Assembly (NCBI RefSeq): GCF_900590755.1
Contig: NZ_UUOC01000052.1
Coordinates: 62,001-126,000, forward strand
Length of the DNA stretch: 64,000 nucleotides
Direction of reading: 5' to 3'
From: Pseudomonas viridiflava
Lineage (GTDB): Bacteria > Pseudomonadota > Gammaproteobacteria > Pseudomonadales > Pseudomonadaceae
A program made the translations under genes and the position numbers. Within the stretch, counting starts at the first letter, position 1. Each line of letters begins with the position of its first letter. Shown one piece after another: positions 51,848 through 60,735 of this stretch. The notes beneath the pieces were generated by a model that made no database searches, was not told the origin of the DNA, and saw only the letters and a program-made list of their open reading frames with translations.

Positions 51848-53470
51848 ATGAATCGCAGGACTCTTCTCAAAGCATCCATGGCGCTGGCGGCTTATAGCAG
51901 CGTGCCCGCTTCGGGGCTTTTTGCTGCACGCGCTATGGCCGCCACGGCTGACGGCGAAATCGAACATTTTGACTTCGACGCACTCAAGGCCCACGCCAAG
52001 CAACTGGCTGGTCGGGGTTACGTCAGCACCAAGCAAGTACTGCCTCCGGTACTGGCCGACATGACACCCCAGCAATTCAACGCGATCAAATATGACGCCG
52101 GGCATTCCTTGTGGAACGAGCTTCATGGCCAACTGGACGTGCATTTCTTCCACGTCGGCATGGGCTTCAAGACGCCAGTGCGCATGTACAGCGTTGATCC
52201 CAAGACCAAAGAGTCGCGAGAAGTCCACTTCCGCCACGAGCTGTTCAATTACGAGTCCAGCGGCATCGACAAATCCCTGGTCAAAGGCGACCTGGGTTTC
52301 GCTGGCTTCAAGCTGTTCAAGGCTCCAGAGATCGCCATCAACGACGTCGTGTCGTTCCTCGGTGCCAGCTACTTCCGCGCGGTAGACAGCAACAAGCAGT
52401 ACGGCTTGTCGGCACGCGGCCTAGCCATCGACACCTACGCCAAGCGTCAGGAAGAATTCCCCGACTTCACCAAGTTCTGGTTCGAAACCCCGGACAAGAA
52501 CGCCACCCGCTTCGTGGTCTACGCCCTGCTGGACTCCCCAAGCTGCACCGGCGCGTATCGCTTTGATATCGATTGCCAGTCCGGCCAGGTGGTCATGGAC
52601 ATCGATGCGAACATCAACGCACGCACCGATATCGACCAGATGGGCATCTCGCCGATGACCAGCATGTTCAGCTGCGGCAACCACGAACGCCGCATGTGCG
52701 ACACCATTCACCCGCAGATCCACGACTCGGATCGTCTGGCCATGTGGCGCGGCAACGGTGAGTGGATCTGCCGACCGCTGAACAATCCGCCAAGCCTGCA
52801 ATTCAATGCCTTCGCCGACAAAGACCCGAAAGGTTTCGGCCTGGTGCAGACCGATCACGAATTCGCCAGCTATCAGGACACGGTGGACTGGTACCACCGT
52901 CGTCCAAGCCTGTGGGTCGAACCGACCACGGCTTGGGGCGAAGGCGCGGTCAATCTGGTGGAGATCGTCACCACCGGCGAAACCATGGACAACATCGTGG
53001 TGTTCTGGACGCCCAAGGACAAGATCAAGGCCGGCCAATCGACCAACTACGGCTACAAGCTGTACTGGGCGCCACTGCCGCCTGTGCGCACTCCGCTGGC
53101 CCAGGTTCACGCCACACGCTCGGGCATGGGCGGATTCACCGAAGGTTGGGCGCCGGGCGAGCATTACCCGAAATTCTGGGCACGCCGTTTTGCTGTGGAC
53201 TTCAACGGCGGCGGTCTGGACAGCCTGCCGCAAGGTACGGCGATCGAGCCTGTGGTGACGGTGTCCCACGGCAAACTGCAGGAATTCAACATCCTTCAAC
53301 TGCCGGACATCAAAGGCTATCGGATCATCTTCGACTGGCTACCTGACAGCGATTCGGTGGAGCCGGTTGAAATGCGCATGTTTATCCGTACGCAGGACCG
53401 AACCCTGAGTGAGACCTGGCTTTACCAGTACTTCCCGCCAGCACCTGAGAAGCGTAAATACCCTTCCTGA
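51848..53470 (+). CDS. opgD: Glucan biosynthesis protein D (OpgD/MdoD)
   Basis: A 540-residue periplasmic protein that shapes the backbone of osmoregulated periplasmic glucans. The Tat signal NRRTLLKASMALAAY (2-16) and cleavage near ARAMAA (29-34) fit OpgD, which is Tat-exported unlike OpgG. The body carries the OpgD/G beta-sandwich pattern, with FDFDALKAHAKQLAGRGY at the start, WYHRRPSLWVEPTTAWGEGAVNLVEI centrally and FVVDF/FAVDFNGGGL near the end. OpgG/OpgH are not adjacent. It ends with a strong terminator. Confidence 0.93.
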   Translation: MNRRTLLKASMALAAYSSVPASGLFAARAMAATADGEIEHFDFDALKAHAKQLAGRGYVSTKQVLPPVLADMTPQQFNAIKYDAGHSLWNELHGQLDVHFFHVGMGFKTPVRMYSVDPKTKESREVHFRHELFNYESSGIDKSLVKGDLGFAGFKLFKAPEIAINDVVSFLGASYFRAVDSNKQYGLSARGLAIDTYAKRQEEFPDFTKFWFETPDKNATRFVVYALLDSPSCTGAYRFDIDCQSGQVVMDIDANINARTDIDQMGISPMTSMFSCGNHERRMCDTIHPQIHDSDRLAMWRGNGEWICRPLNNPPSLQFNAFADKDPKGFGLVQTDHEFASYQDTVDWYHRRPSLWVEPTTAWGEGAVNLVEIVTTGETMDNIVVFWTPKDKIKAGQSTNYGYKLYWAPLPPVRTPLAQVHATRSGMGGFTEGWAPGEHYPKFWARRFAVDFNGGGLDSLPQGTAIEPVVTVSHGKLQEFNILQLPDIKGYRIIFDWLPDSDSVEPVEMRMFIRTQDRTLSETWLYQYFPPAPEKRKYPS

Positions 53471-53480
53471 GTGGCGCTGA

Positions 53481-53519
53481 ACAGGAGGTGATCGCCCGAT
53501 CACCTCCTGTTTTATTTTT
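53481..53519 (+). terminator. Strong terminator after opgD
   Basis: ACAGGAGGTGATCG (53481-53494) pairs perfectly over 14 bp with CGATCACCTCCTGT (53497-53510), followed by TTTATTTTT. Confidence 0.92.
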
Positions 53520-53577
53520 AGCGTCAATTTTTAATCATCCATTAATTCAACAAGTTGCAAATGCTTTGAGATAACGC

Positions 53578-53730
53578 TTATCGGATGATGCGTAAATATT
53601 GACGAATTGATTGACAGCCCTGCGAACTCAGGCTGATATAGCCCCTGTTACTTTCTGATTCACCCTCCCTGTATTCCACCCGCATTGCCCATTCCTCATG
53701 GTCGATGGGCGGTAGCGTGTGCCGCGCCAT
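53578..53730 (-). CDS. Possible 50-aa ORF, doubtful
   Basis: Reads MARHTLPPIDHEEWAMRVEY and continues to SIRQYLRIIR. Composition is protein-like and the codon pattern is not a shadow of a known gene, but no ribosome-binding site is visible and the open frame extends upstream only through REP sequence. It may be a remnant. Confidence 0.25.
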   Translation of the reverse strand: MARHTLPPIDHEEWAMRVEYREGESESNRGYISLSSQGCQSIRQYLRIIR

Positions 53731-53748
53731 GTGCAACGACGCCAAATT

Positions 53749-53818
53749 TGTAGGAGCGAACTTGTTCGCGAGGCGAGCCGCCTGACACACCGCCTCGCCA
53801 ACAAGTTGGCTCCTACAG
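53749..53818. repeat. REP pair with compensated arms
   Basis: The left arm contains GCGAACTTGTTCGC, the right arm the complement of GCCAACTTGTTGGC. Each arm is internally palindromic although they differ from each other at two positions. Confidence 0.8.
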
Positions 53819-53865
53819 GTATTGCGCCCCAGCGCTTACTAACCAATACCCAAAGGCAGAAAAAC

Positions 53866-55173
53866 ATGATGTTGAACTCTGCAAACGACAGCGGCGGTAA
53901 AACGTCGATCCTGTCCTTCAACAAATCGACGATGGTGGTATGGATTGCCATTAGCCTGCTCGTGGTTGAAACCTTTTCCGGCGCCTTGCGCTTTTACTTC
54001 GATAAGGCTGGCGTCGCGCCGTTGCTCTATTTGCCCAAGGCCGCGTGCCTGGTGATGTTTGCGCTGGAGTTACGTGACTACAAGGCCGGGCGAGGGGTAT
54101 GGCTGGGCTTGCTGATGTTGATGATCTCGTCGGTAATAGCGATGCTCCATGGCGCGTCGCTGAACAACATCGCCTTCGGGTTGTTCGGCATCGGCCCGCT
54201 GCTGTTCGGCATGGCCTGCAGTGAGCACTTGATCCACCAGCGACGCCTGTTTCTATGGGTAATCGGCCTGTGCCTGCTGGCCTCACTGATCGGCGTAGCC
54301 TTGGACAGGTTCACCTCAGTACCCTGGAAAGGCTATGCCTACACCATTGGCGAAGTCGAAGTGAGTGCCAACACCTCCTGGAGTGCCGGGAGTGAGGATC
54401 GCATTGCCGGCTTTGCCCGGGTGTCCAATGTTCTGTCGATCCTGATCGCGATCTATACCCTGTACCTGGCCGTGTTCATCCGTTCCAGGTTAGTGCTGCT
54501 GGTGTTGAGTGCCGCAGCGCTGTACGGGATCGTTCTGACCACCAGTAAAGCGCCAGCCGCTGCCTTCGTCGCAACCATAGGCCTGCTGCTGATCAGCAAC
54601 CTGCGCTGGACCTCACGCATTGTCTGCACGGCTGCCGTGGTTGGCGGCCTGGCTCTGCCGCTGGTGGGCCTGCTCTATGACTTTGATATCCGCACCGTCA
54701 GCAGTAGCAGCGACTCGTTGACTACCCTGTACGACCGGCTGATCAACACCTGGCCAAATCTGGTGGAGATTATCGAGAACCTTGGCTACGGCTATACCGG
54801 TGCGGGTTTCGGCCTGTTTGGCAGCCCGGCGTCCATGTTCCCGGTGCCAGGCGCGGAAATGCTCACCGGCGCCGACAGCAGCGCCATGTATCTCTGGGGC
54901 ATTTTTGGCGTGGTCGGCCCGCTGCTGTATGCGCTGCAGATTCCACTGTTGTTCGCCTTGAGTCATCACGACAGCCGCATCGGCCGTGCCCTGCTGGCGA
55001 TCACGTTCTGCTGCTGCCTGATCAGCTGGACCACTGACATGTTCGAAGTGACCATCGCCAATCTGTTTCTGGGCCTGGCAATGGGTCACGTGTTGTCCGG
55101 CAAGCAGCTGGACAGCCGCAAAACAGCTCGGCCGCAAGCGTTTCAACTGGCGCCACCGGCGGCTACGTACTGA
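53866..55173 (+). CDS. Polytopic membrane protein, O-antigen ligase/polymerase-like
   Basis: A 435-residue protein with about ten to twelve hydrophobic segments and a periplasmic loop near 140-170 and 285-345, the layout of Wzy/WaaL-type polysaccharide polymerases or ligases. TTSKAPAAAFVATIGLLL and YGYTGAGFGLFGSP resemble the conserved loop regions, but no diagnostic motif is strong. ATG 53866 is chosen for AAGG 9 bases before it; the frame upstream runs through a REP. The next gene is an acyltransferase, so the pair probably builds and decorates a surface glycan. Substrate unknown. Confidence 0.7.
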   Translation: MMLNSANDSGGKTSILSFNKSTMVVWIAISLLVVETFSGALRFYFDKAGVAPLLYLPKAACLVMFALELRDYKAGRGVWLGLLMLMISSVIAMLHGASLNNIAFGLFGIGPLLFGMACSEHLIHQRRLFLWVIGLCLLASLIGVALDRFTSVPWKGYAYTIGEVEVSANTSWSAGSEDRIAGFARVSNVLSILIAIYTLYLAVFIRSRLVLLVLSAAALYGIVLTTSKAPAAAFVATIGLLLISNLRWTSRIVCTAAVVGGLALPLVGLLYDFDIRTVSSSSDSLTTLYDRLINTWPNLVEIIENLGYGYTGAGFGLFGSPASMFPVPGAEMLTGADSSAMYLWGIFGVVGPLLYALQIPLLFALSHHDSRIGRALLAITFCCCLISWTTDMFEVTIANLFLGLAMGHVLSGKQLDSRKTARPQAFQLAPPAATY

Positions 55174-55231
55174 ATCAAGCGCCCGGCTTTTCGACCTTCA
55201 GAGCTGACCGCTCCCGCTACGAAGACACGCC

Positions 55232-57127
55232 ATGGACTTCAGAAAAGACATCAATGGACTGCGCGCCATTGCGGTGATTGCCGTGCTGCTGTTCCACTTC
55301 AATCCAGAGTGGTTGCCCGGCGGCTTTGCCGGAGTGGATATTTTCTTCGTGATCTCGGGCTACCTGATTACCGGGATCATCCTGCGCAGCCTGAGTGCGG
55401 GTAATTTCAGCCTGCTGGCATTTTACAAATCACGCGCCAGACGCATTATTCCGGCGCTGGCGGTGCTGTGTTTCGTACTGTTGCTGTTGGGCTGGTTCTA
55501 CCTGTTACCGCCGGACTACAGCGCACTGGGCAAGCACATCGCGGCCAGCCTGGGTTTTGTGTCCAACTTCGTCTACTGGTTCGAGGCGGGTTACTTCACG
55601 GCTGGCGCCCATGAGAAATGGTTGCTGCACACTTGGTCGCTGTCGGTGGAGTGGCAGTTCTACATGGTTTATCCCGTGGTGCTGCTGGCGCTGAGCCGCG
55701 TGATCGCCGTACCCAATCTGCGCTGGTTGATTCTCGCAGCCTGTATCGCAGGCTTCGGCTTTTGCGTGTTTGCTTCGTTCATCTGGCCGGACCCGGCGTT
55801 CTATCTGTTGCCGACCCGGGCCTGGGAATTGCTGGTCGGCGGCGTCGCCTGCGTGTTCCCCATCAAGCTGCGCGGGCGGCATCAGCGAGCGCTGGAAGCG
55901 GTCGGGCTGAGTCTGATGCTGGCGAGCTTCTTCGTACTATCGGAGAAAGACATCTGGCCTGGCTATCTGGCGTTGTTGCCGGTGCTGGGCACGCTGGCCG
56001 TGATTGTCGCGGCTCGCCAGAATTCCTTCATGACCGGTAACCGATTCTCACAATGGACCGGCAAGCTGTCCTACTCGCTCTACCTCTGGCATTGGCCGGT
56101 GGTGGTGCTGATGAGCTACGCCGGTTATCTGGGCGACACTGGCAACGCAGTCGTCGGCATCGCTTGCGCGTTTGCCCTGGGGCTGGCTTCTTATCAATGG
56201 ATCGAAAAGGCGCCCGCAAAAACCGCCCCCAAGCGTCGCTGGAAATTTGCCGCCACCAGCGGCCTGATCAGCCTGTTGTTCGTGGCAGCCGGGGCGGTGC
56301 GTGCCACCGAGGGCGCGGTATCACCGTTGCGGGCGGCGAGCGTTTCAGACAAGGCGCTTTTCGTTCAGGACTACGCCAATCGCTACAAGAATATGTACGA
56401 GCTTTACTGGCTCAAGTGCGACGCATATTCCGCCTTCGCTGAGCGCCATGAGTCCGCCATCGACCCATCCTGCACCCGGCAACGCGGCCACGGCGGAGTG
56501 TTTCTATGGGGGGACTCACACGCTCAGGCGCTGTCGCTGGGGTTACGAACGCAACTGGCGGCGGACACGCCGTTCTATCAAGTGGCGTCGGCGGGCTGCA
56601 AACCCAGCCTGACTCAAGGTACTGGCCGCGACAGCATCCCGGTCCAGAGCTGCAACTACTCCAACAGGACGGCGCTGGAGAATATCCAAAGGTTGCGCCC
56701 GGACGTTGTAATCATGGCCCAGAAGGATCAGCACGATAAAACCCAGTGGAGCGAGATTGCCGCGCGACTCAAGACCTATGGCGTCAAACATATCGTGCTG
56801 CTCGGGCCGTTGCCGCAATGGAATCCGTCACTGCCCTTCGTCATCGCCAACCGGCATTGGGGCCAGACAGAAACCCACATCACCGACCCGGCGCTGGACC
56901 AGAGCATCATGGCCGCCGACCGCGCCACGCAACGCCAGATCGACCCCCACGCCGTGGACTTTATCTCCTTGATCGACAAGCTCTGCGTGGCCAATTCCTG
57001 TCTGGTGCGATTGCAGGAAGACAACTCACTGCTGCAATTCGACTCCGGGCACCTGAGCGAGAAAGGCTCGATGTATATCGTGAAGAACTTCGTGCTGCCT
57101 GAGCTGCTGAAGCAGTCCATTCGTTAA
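55232..57127 (+). CDS. Acyltransferase-3 / SGNH fusion protein (OafA/YrhL-like)
   Basis: A 631-residue surface-polysaccharide O-acyltransferase. The N-terminal acyltransferase-3 domain (about 1-350, ten or more membrane segments) begins DFRKDINGLRAIAVIAVLLFHF with the family's R and H, and VDIFFVISGYLITGII. The C-terminal periplasmic SGNH domain has block I FLWGDSHAQALSLGL near 425-440 and block V DSGHLSEKGS near 605. Both active sites are present, so acyl export and transfer can occur in one chain. It follows the polymerase-like gene by 58 bp and ends with a terminator. Confidence 0.9.
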   Translation: MDFRKDINGLRAIAVIAVLLFHFNPEWLPGGFAGVDIFFVISGYLITGIILRSLSAGNFSLLAFYKSRARRIIPALAVLCFVLLLLGWFYLLPPDYSALGKHIAASLGFVSNFVYWFEAGYFTAGAHEKWLLHTWSLSVEWQFYMVYPVVLLALSRVIAVPNLRWLILAACIAGFGFCVFASFIWPDPAFYLLPTRAWELLVGGVACVFPIKLRGRHQRALEAVGLSLMLASFFVLSEKDIWPGYLALLPVLGTLAVIVAARQNSFMTGNRFSQWTGKLSYSLYLWHWPVVVLMSYAGYLGDTGNAVVGIACAFALGLASYQWIEKAPAKTAPKRRWKFAATSGLISLLFVAAGAVRATEGAVSPLRAASVSDKALFVQDYANRYKNMYELYWLKCDAYSAFAERHESAIDPSCTRQRGHGGVFLWGDSHAQALSLGLRTQLAADTPFYQVASAGCKPSLTQGTGRDSIPVQSCNYSNRTALENIQRLRPDVVIMAQKDQHDKTQWSEIAARLKTYGVKHIVLLGPLPQWNPSLPFVIANRHWGQTETHITDPALDQSIMAADRATQRQIDPHAVDFISLIDKLCVANSCLVRLQEDNSLLQFDSGHLSEKGSMYIVKNFVLPELLKQSIR

Positions 57128-57146
57128 CCCCCACCCTCCCCTTCAT

Positions 57147-57182
57147 AAAGCCCGCCCGGCTCCCACCGCGCGGGCTTTTTTA
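57147..57182 (+). terminator. Rho-independent terminator after the acyltransferase
   Basis: AAAGCCCGC (57147-57155) pairs with GCGGGCTTT (57170-57178), followed by a T run. Confidence 0.85.
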
Positions 57183-57449
57183 CGTGCGTAGAAAGTTCAC
57201 GCCACCGCCACGTTTGCCTGCTAAGTTTGGGTAAGCCGTCCGGAGCAACACCTTGTAGGAGATTCTATGTTTGCTCGCAAGCGGATGTGACGACGTGGGA
57301 CCGGCTTCAGCCGGGAAGGCGGCATTTCAAGCGATAAAAATCGGGTGGGTGTACTGGCCCCTTTCCGGCTGAAGCCGGTCCCACATCGCCATGCCAATAT
57401 TAAGATCTCCCCCGTGGGAGTGCTGCCCCTCCATTGCAAGGAAGCAATC
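57183..57449. other. Intergenic region with REP pair (57294-57384)
   Basis: Holds a GGCTTCAGCC-type REP pair with arms CGTGGGACCGGCTTCAGCCG and complement, and the short leader of the binding-protein gene. Nothing else is recognised. Confidence 0.75.
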
Positions 57450-58214
57450 ATGTTATTTCGACAGATGGTCCTGGGATTGATCCTGACCAGCATTCAGTTG
57501 ATAGGCTTCGCTCAGGCAGAAACCTGGCAAGCAGGCGGTACCCAATGGCGGCCGTTCAGCTATCAGGATGAACAGGGCCAACTGCGCGGCATTTCCACCG
57601 ATATCGCCCGCCGCGTCCTGCAACTGGCCGAGATTGATGCGCAGTTTGTTTCTTATCCGGTCAACCGGCTCCAGGTCATGCTCAGCAAGGGTGAACTGGA
57701 CCTGAACTACGCTGATTCCACGCAATGGAATAGCCCCGCGGATTTGCAGCGCTTTGCGTTTTCCAAGCCTTACATGAACGTGCGCGAGCACCTGTACGTC
57801 CTCAAAGGCAGCCCCTTGGCAAACACCCCTGTGGATAAGTTGAACGGACAAACCATTGGCGTCGTGAGGGGCTACACCTATCGGACCATGGACCCGCTGT
57901 TCGCAGACAAACGTCTGGCGCGGCTCGAAACCTCCGAAGACCCGGCCCTGCTCAAATTGCTTCAGGCCGGTCGAGTCGATGCGGTGGCGATGGTCGACGA
58001 CCTGTTCGAATACCTGATCGCCACCAAAGGCATGGACCGCACTCTGTTTGAGCGAGGGGAGCAGCTGAGCAACGCACCCTTGGGCATAAAGCTGCAGCCG
58101 CAATACGCGGTCCTGCTGCCACGGATTAACGCCGCAATTGCCAGCCTGATTCGCAGCGGCGAAGTCACTCGAATCCGCAATGCTTACCTTGCGTCGAATG
58201 CCATTATCGATTGA
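57450..58214 (+). CDS. Periplasmic substrate-binding protein, family 3 (amino-acid type)
   Basis: A 254-residue exported protein: signal peptide FRQMVLGLILTSIQLIGFAQA (cleavage near 24), then a bilobed SBP_bac_3 fold with QWRPFSYQDEQGQLRGISTDIARRVL (about 30-55), ELDLNYADSTQWN, TIGVVRGYTYRTMDPLF and LQAGRVDAVAMV. The frame is open 35 codons upstream through a REP, but AAGGA is 7 bases before ATG 57450. No ABC permease is adjacent, so it may be an orphan binding protein or sensor-like. Ligand unknown. Confidence 0.85.
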   Translation: MLFRQMVLGLILTSIQLIGFAQAETWQAGGTQWRPFSYQDEQGQLRGISTDIARRVLQLAEIDAQFVSYPVNRLQVMLSKGELDLNYADSTQWNSPADLQRFAFSKPYMNVREHLYVLKGSPLANTPVDKLNGQTIGVVRGYTYRTMDPLFADKRLARLETSEDPALLKLLQAGRVDAVAMVDDLFEYLIATKGMDRTLFERGEQLSNAPLGIKLQPQYAVLLPRINAAIASLIRSGEVTRIRNAYLASNAIID

Positions 58215-58271
58215 CAGATTGATGCAGGAAAATGCTGAAACTTCGTCAATATTTCTAAACTTATCGCCTAC

Positions 58272-58286
58272 ATAGTTAGAAACTAC
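58272..58286. promoter_or_regulatory. Putative OxyR half-site upstream of katB
   Basis: ATAGTTAGAAACTAC fits the OxyR element ATAG-N-T-N3-A-N-CTAT at all but the last fixed base; the neighbouring 7-bp-spaced position has only a weak second element. It is 69 bp before the catalase ATG. Confidence 0.5.
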
Positions 58287-58354
58287 TGAAGAATTTCAAC
58301 CCCTCGCCCTAGGCTTAGACTCTCAAAACAACCAAGAACAGAGAGAGTCTGACC

Positions 58355-59881
58355 ATGTATTTACCCCGCTCCCCTATCGCCGTAAGCCTGATTAGCGCGA
58401 GCCTGATAGCCAGCTCTGCCGCCTATGCCGATACCCTGACCCGTGATAACGGCGCTCCGGTCGGCGATAACCAGAATTCCCAGACCGCTGGCGCAACCGG
58501 CCCGGTTCTTCTGCAAGACGTCCAGCTTCTGCAAAAACTCCAGCGCTTTGATCGCGAGCGCATTCCGGAGCGTGTGGTGCATGCCCGCGGCACCGGCGTT
58601 CATGGCGAGTTCATCGCCACTGAGGGTGCTTCAGATCTGAGTAAGGCCAAGGTGTTCAGCAAGGGCGAACACACGCCGGTGTTTGTGCGGTTTTCCTCAG
58701 TGGTGCATGGCAACCACTCCCCGGAGACCCTGCGCGACCCTCGCGGTTTTGCAACAAAGTTCTACACCGCCGATGGCAACTGGGATCTGGTCGGCAATAA
58801 CTTCCCGACATTCTTCATCCGCGACGCCATCAAATTCCCGGACATGGTCCACGCCTTCAAGCCCGACCCTCGCACCAACCTGGATGACGACTCCCGACGT
58901 TTCGATTTCTTCTCTCACGTCCCGGAAGCCATCCGCACCCTGACCCTGCTGTACTCCAACGAAGGCACCCCGGCGAGCTATCGCACCATGGATGGCAACG
59001 GTGTTCACGCCTACAAACTGGTGAATGCCCAAGGCGAAGTGAACTACGTGAAGTTCCACTGGAAAAGCCTGCAAGGCCTGAAAAACCTTGATCCCAAGCA
59101 AGTCGCTGAAGTCCAGGCCAAGGACTACAGCCACCTGACCAACGATCTGGTGGGTGCGATCAACAAGGGCGACTTCCCGAAATGGGACTTGTACGTGCAA
59201 GTGGTCAAACCTGAAGACCTGGCCAAGTTCGACTTCGACCCCCTGGACGCCACCAAAATCTGGCCTGGCATCCCTGAGCGCAAGATCGGCCAGATGGTCC
59301 TGAACAAGAATGTGGATAACTTCTTCCAGGAAACCGAGCAGGTCGCCATGGCGCCCGCCAACGTGGTGCCCGGTATCGAGCCGTCCGAAGATCGCCTGCT
59401 GCAAGGCCGGGTTTTCTCCTACGCCGACACTCAGCTCTATCGGGTTGGCACCAACGTCATGAGCCTGCCGATCAACGCACCACGGGTGAAGATCAACAAC
59501 GGCAATCAGGATGGAGCGCTCAACACAGGGCACACCACCAGCGGGGTCAATTACGAACCCAGCCGCCTGAATCCACGCCCGGCGGTCGAACAGGCGCGTT
59601 ACAGCCAACTGCCACTGTCCGGCAGCACTCAGCAGGCAAAAATCCAGCGTGAGCAGAACTTCAAGCAAGCGGGTGACCTGTATCGCTCGTACAGCGAGAA
59701 GGATCGCATGGACCTGATCAATAGCTTCGGCGAGTCGCTGGCCACCACTGATACCGAGAGCAAGAACATCATGCTGTCGTTCCTCTACAAAGCCGATCCG
59801 GAATACGGCACCGGCGTCACCAAAGTTGCCAAGGGTGATTTGGACAAGGTCAAACAGCTGGCCGCGGCCCTCAAAGACTGA
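58355..59881 (+). CDS. katB: Periplasmic catalase KatB
   Basis: A 508-residue clade-typical small-subunit haem catalase with a signal peptide (SLISASLIASSAAYADT, cleavage near 25), which marks KatB. Catalytic His83 is in RGTGVHGEF, the distal Asn in GNNFPTFFIRD, and the haem-ligand Tyr near 356 in RVFSYADTQLYRVG. It degrades hydrogen peroxide. It is followed at 60 bp by the ankyrin gene, the katB-ankB operon known in P. aeruginosa, where ankyrin is needed for full catalase activity. A putative OxyR site lies upstream. Confidence 0.95.
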   Translation: MYLPRSPIAVSLISASLIASSAAYADTLTRDNGAPVGDNQNSQTAGATGPVLLQDVQLLQKLQRFDRERIPERVVHARGTGVHGEFIATEGASDLSKAKVFSKGEHTPVFVRFSSVVHGNHSPETLRDPRGFATKFYTADGNWDLVGNNFPTFFIRDAIKFPDMVHAFKPDPRTNLDDDSRRFDFFSHVPEAIRTLTLLYSNEGTPASYRTMDGNGVHAYKLVNAQGEVNYVKFHWKSLQGLKNLDPKQVAEVQAKDYSHLTNDLVGAINKGDFPKWDLYVQVVKPEDLAKFDFDPLDATKIWPGIPERKIGQMVLNKNVDNFFQETEQVAMAPANVVPGIEPSEDRLLQGRVFSYADTQLYRVGTNVMSLPINAPRVKINNGNQDGALNTGHTTSGVNYEPSRLNPRPAVEQARYSQLPLSGSTQQAKIQREQNFKQAGDLYRSYSEKDRMDLINSFGESLATTDTESKNIMLSFLYKADPEYGTGVTKVAKGDLDKVKQLAAALKD

Positions 59882-59941
59882 CTGCCCGCCTCGGCCCGTG
59901 TCGACGATCGAGCGGGCTGAGGCTTCTGGAGGGACATCTCG

Positions 59942-60487
59942 ATGTGCAGAACTCTGTGTGTTTTGCTGCTGTGGATAACTGCAGCGACCGCCTATGCAAA
60001 TCCGCCTTCCGATGGCGATACACGCCAGCAACTACGTGAGCTGTTTTTCCAGGCCGCACGGGACGGCCATCAAGACATGCTCAAAGAATTCATTGATGCG
60101 AAATTCGATCTGAACATTCAGGACGAAAAAGGCTATACCGCGTTGATTCTCGCGGCTTACCACGGGCAACAGCCCACCGTCACCCAACTGCTGAACGCCG
60201 GGGCAGATCCTTGCGCCAAAGACCAACGAGGCAACACGGCGTTAATGGGCGCGATCTTCAAGGGCGAACTCAGTATCGCTCAGCAGTTGGTCGCCGCCGA
60301 CTGCGCGCCAGACCAGCGCAACAATGCGGGCCAGACGGCCGCGATGTATGCCGCTCTCTTTCATCGCAAGGACATTCTCGATTCACTGGCCGCCAAAGGC
60401 GCAGACCTCAATACCACAGATGCCATGGGCAATCAGGTGCAAAACCTTGAGCGGGGCGAGTTTCAGCCGTTGCAGCCGAATCAGTAA
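59942..60487 (+). CDS. ankB: Ankyrin-repeat protein AnkB
   Basis: A 181-residue exported protein: signal peptide RTLCVLLLWITAATAYA (cleavage near 19) followed by about four ankyrin repeats, with GYTALILAAYHGQQPTVTQLL, GNTALMGAIFKGELSIAQQL and GQTAAMYAALFHRKDILDSL the clearest. In P. aeruginosa AnkB supports KatB, apparently as a periplasmic/inner-membrane chaperone or lattice. GGAGG stands 8 bases before ATG 59942. An exact TGTGGATAA lies inside its signal-peptide codons. Confidence 0.9.
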   Translation: MCRTLCVLLLWITAATAYANPPSDGDTRQQLRELFFQAARDGHQDMLKEFIDAKFDLNIQDEKGYTALILAAYHGQQPTVTQLLNAGADPCAKDQRGNTALMGAIFKGELSIAQQLVAADCAPDQRNNAGQTAAMYAALFHRKDILDSLAAKGADLNTTDAMGNQVQNLERGEFQPLQPNQ

Positions 60488-60540
60488 CTTATCCACAGCT
60501 CTGGATTGAAATGCGTTAGTCCGGTGATCACACAACGAAC

Positions 60541-60617
60541 GGTAGGAGCGAACTTGTTCGCGAGGCGGTATGCCTGACACACCGCACCGCCTGTCTCGCC
60601 AACAAGTTGGCTCCTAC
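60541..60617. repeat. REP pair with compensated arms
   Basis: The left arm holds GCGAACTTGTTCGC, the right arm the GCCAACTTGTTGGC version, as at 53749-53818. Confidence 0.8.
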
Positions 60618-60735
60618 ATAGACTGCGGCGAGGCCGTCCATTTACTTCAACTTACAGATTTCTATTTTTGAGCTGCTACGAAATGTTAGATTGCCCGCCT
60701 CATTTGACCCGGCTGTTCGCCGGTAGAGGTATGAC

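Larger units (their letters stand above)
53520..53865. other. AT-richer intergenic region with REP pair
   Basis: The region is markedly more AT-rich than its surroundings up to about 53640. It holds a possible small reverse-strand ORF (53578-53730) and a GCGAACTTGTTCGC-type REP pair at 53749-53818 just upstream of the next gene. Promoters for the downstream membrane-protein gene are expected here but none is clear. Confidence 0.6.

Noticed and set aside
53719..53865. N-terminal 49-residue extension of the polymerase-like protein
   Set aside because: It reads through a REP and has no ribosome site, while AAGG precedes ATG 53866.
610..60617. Dispersed palindromic repeats as a CRISPR array or transposon ends
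   Set aside because: Copies are spread singly, arms are inverted with no regular spacers, and no cas or transposase genes are present; they are REP pairs.
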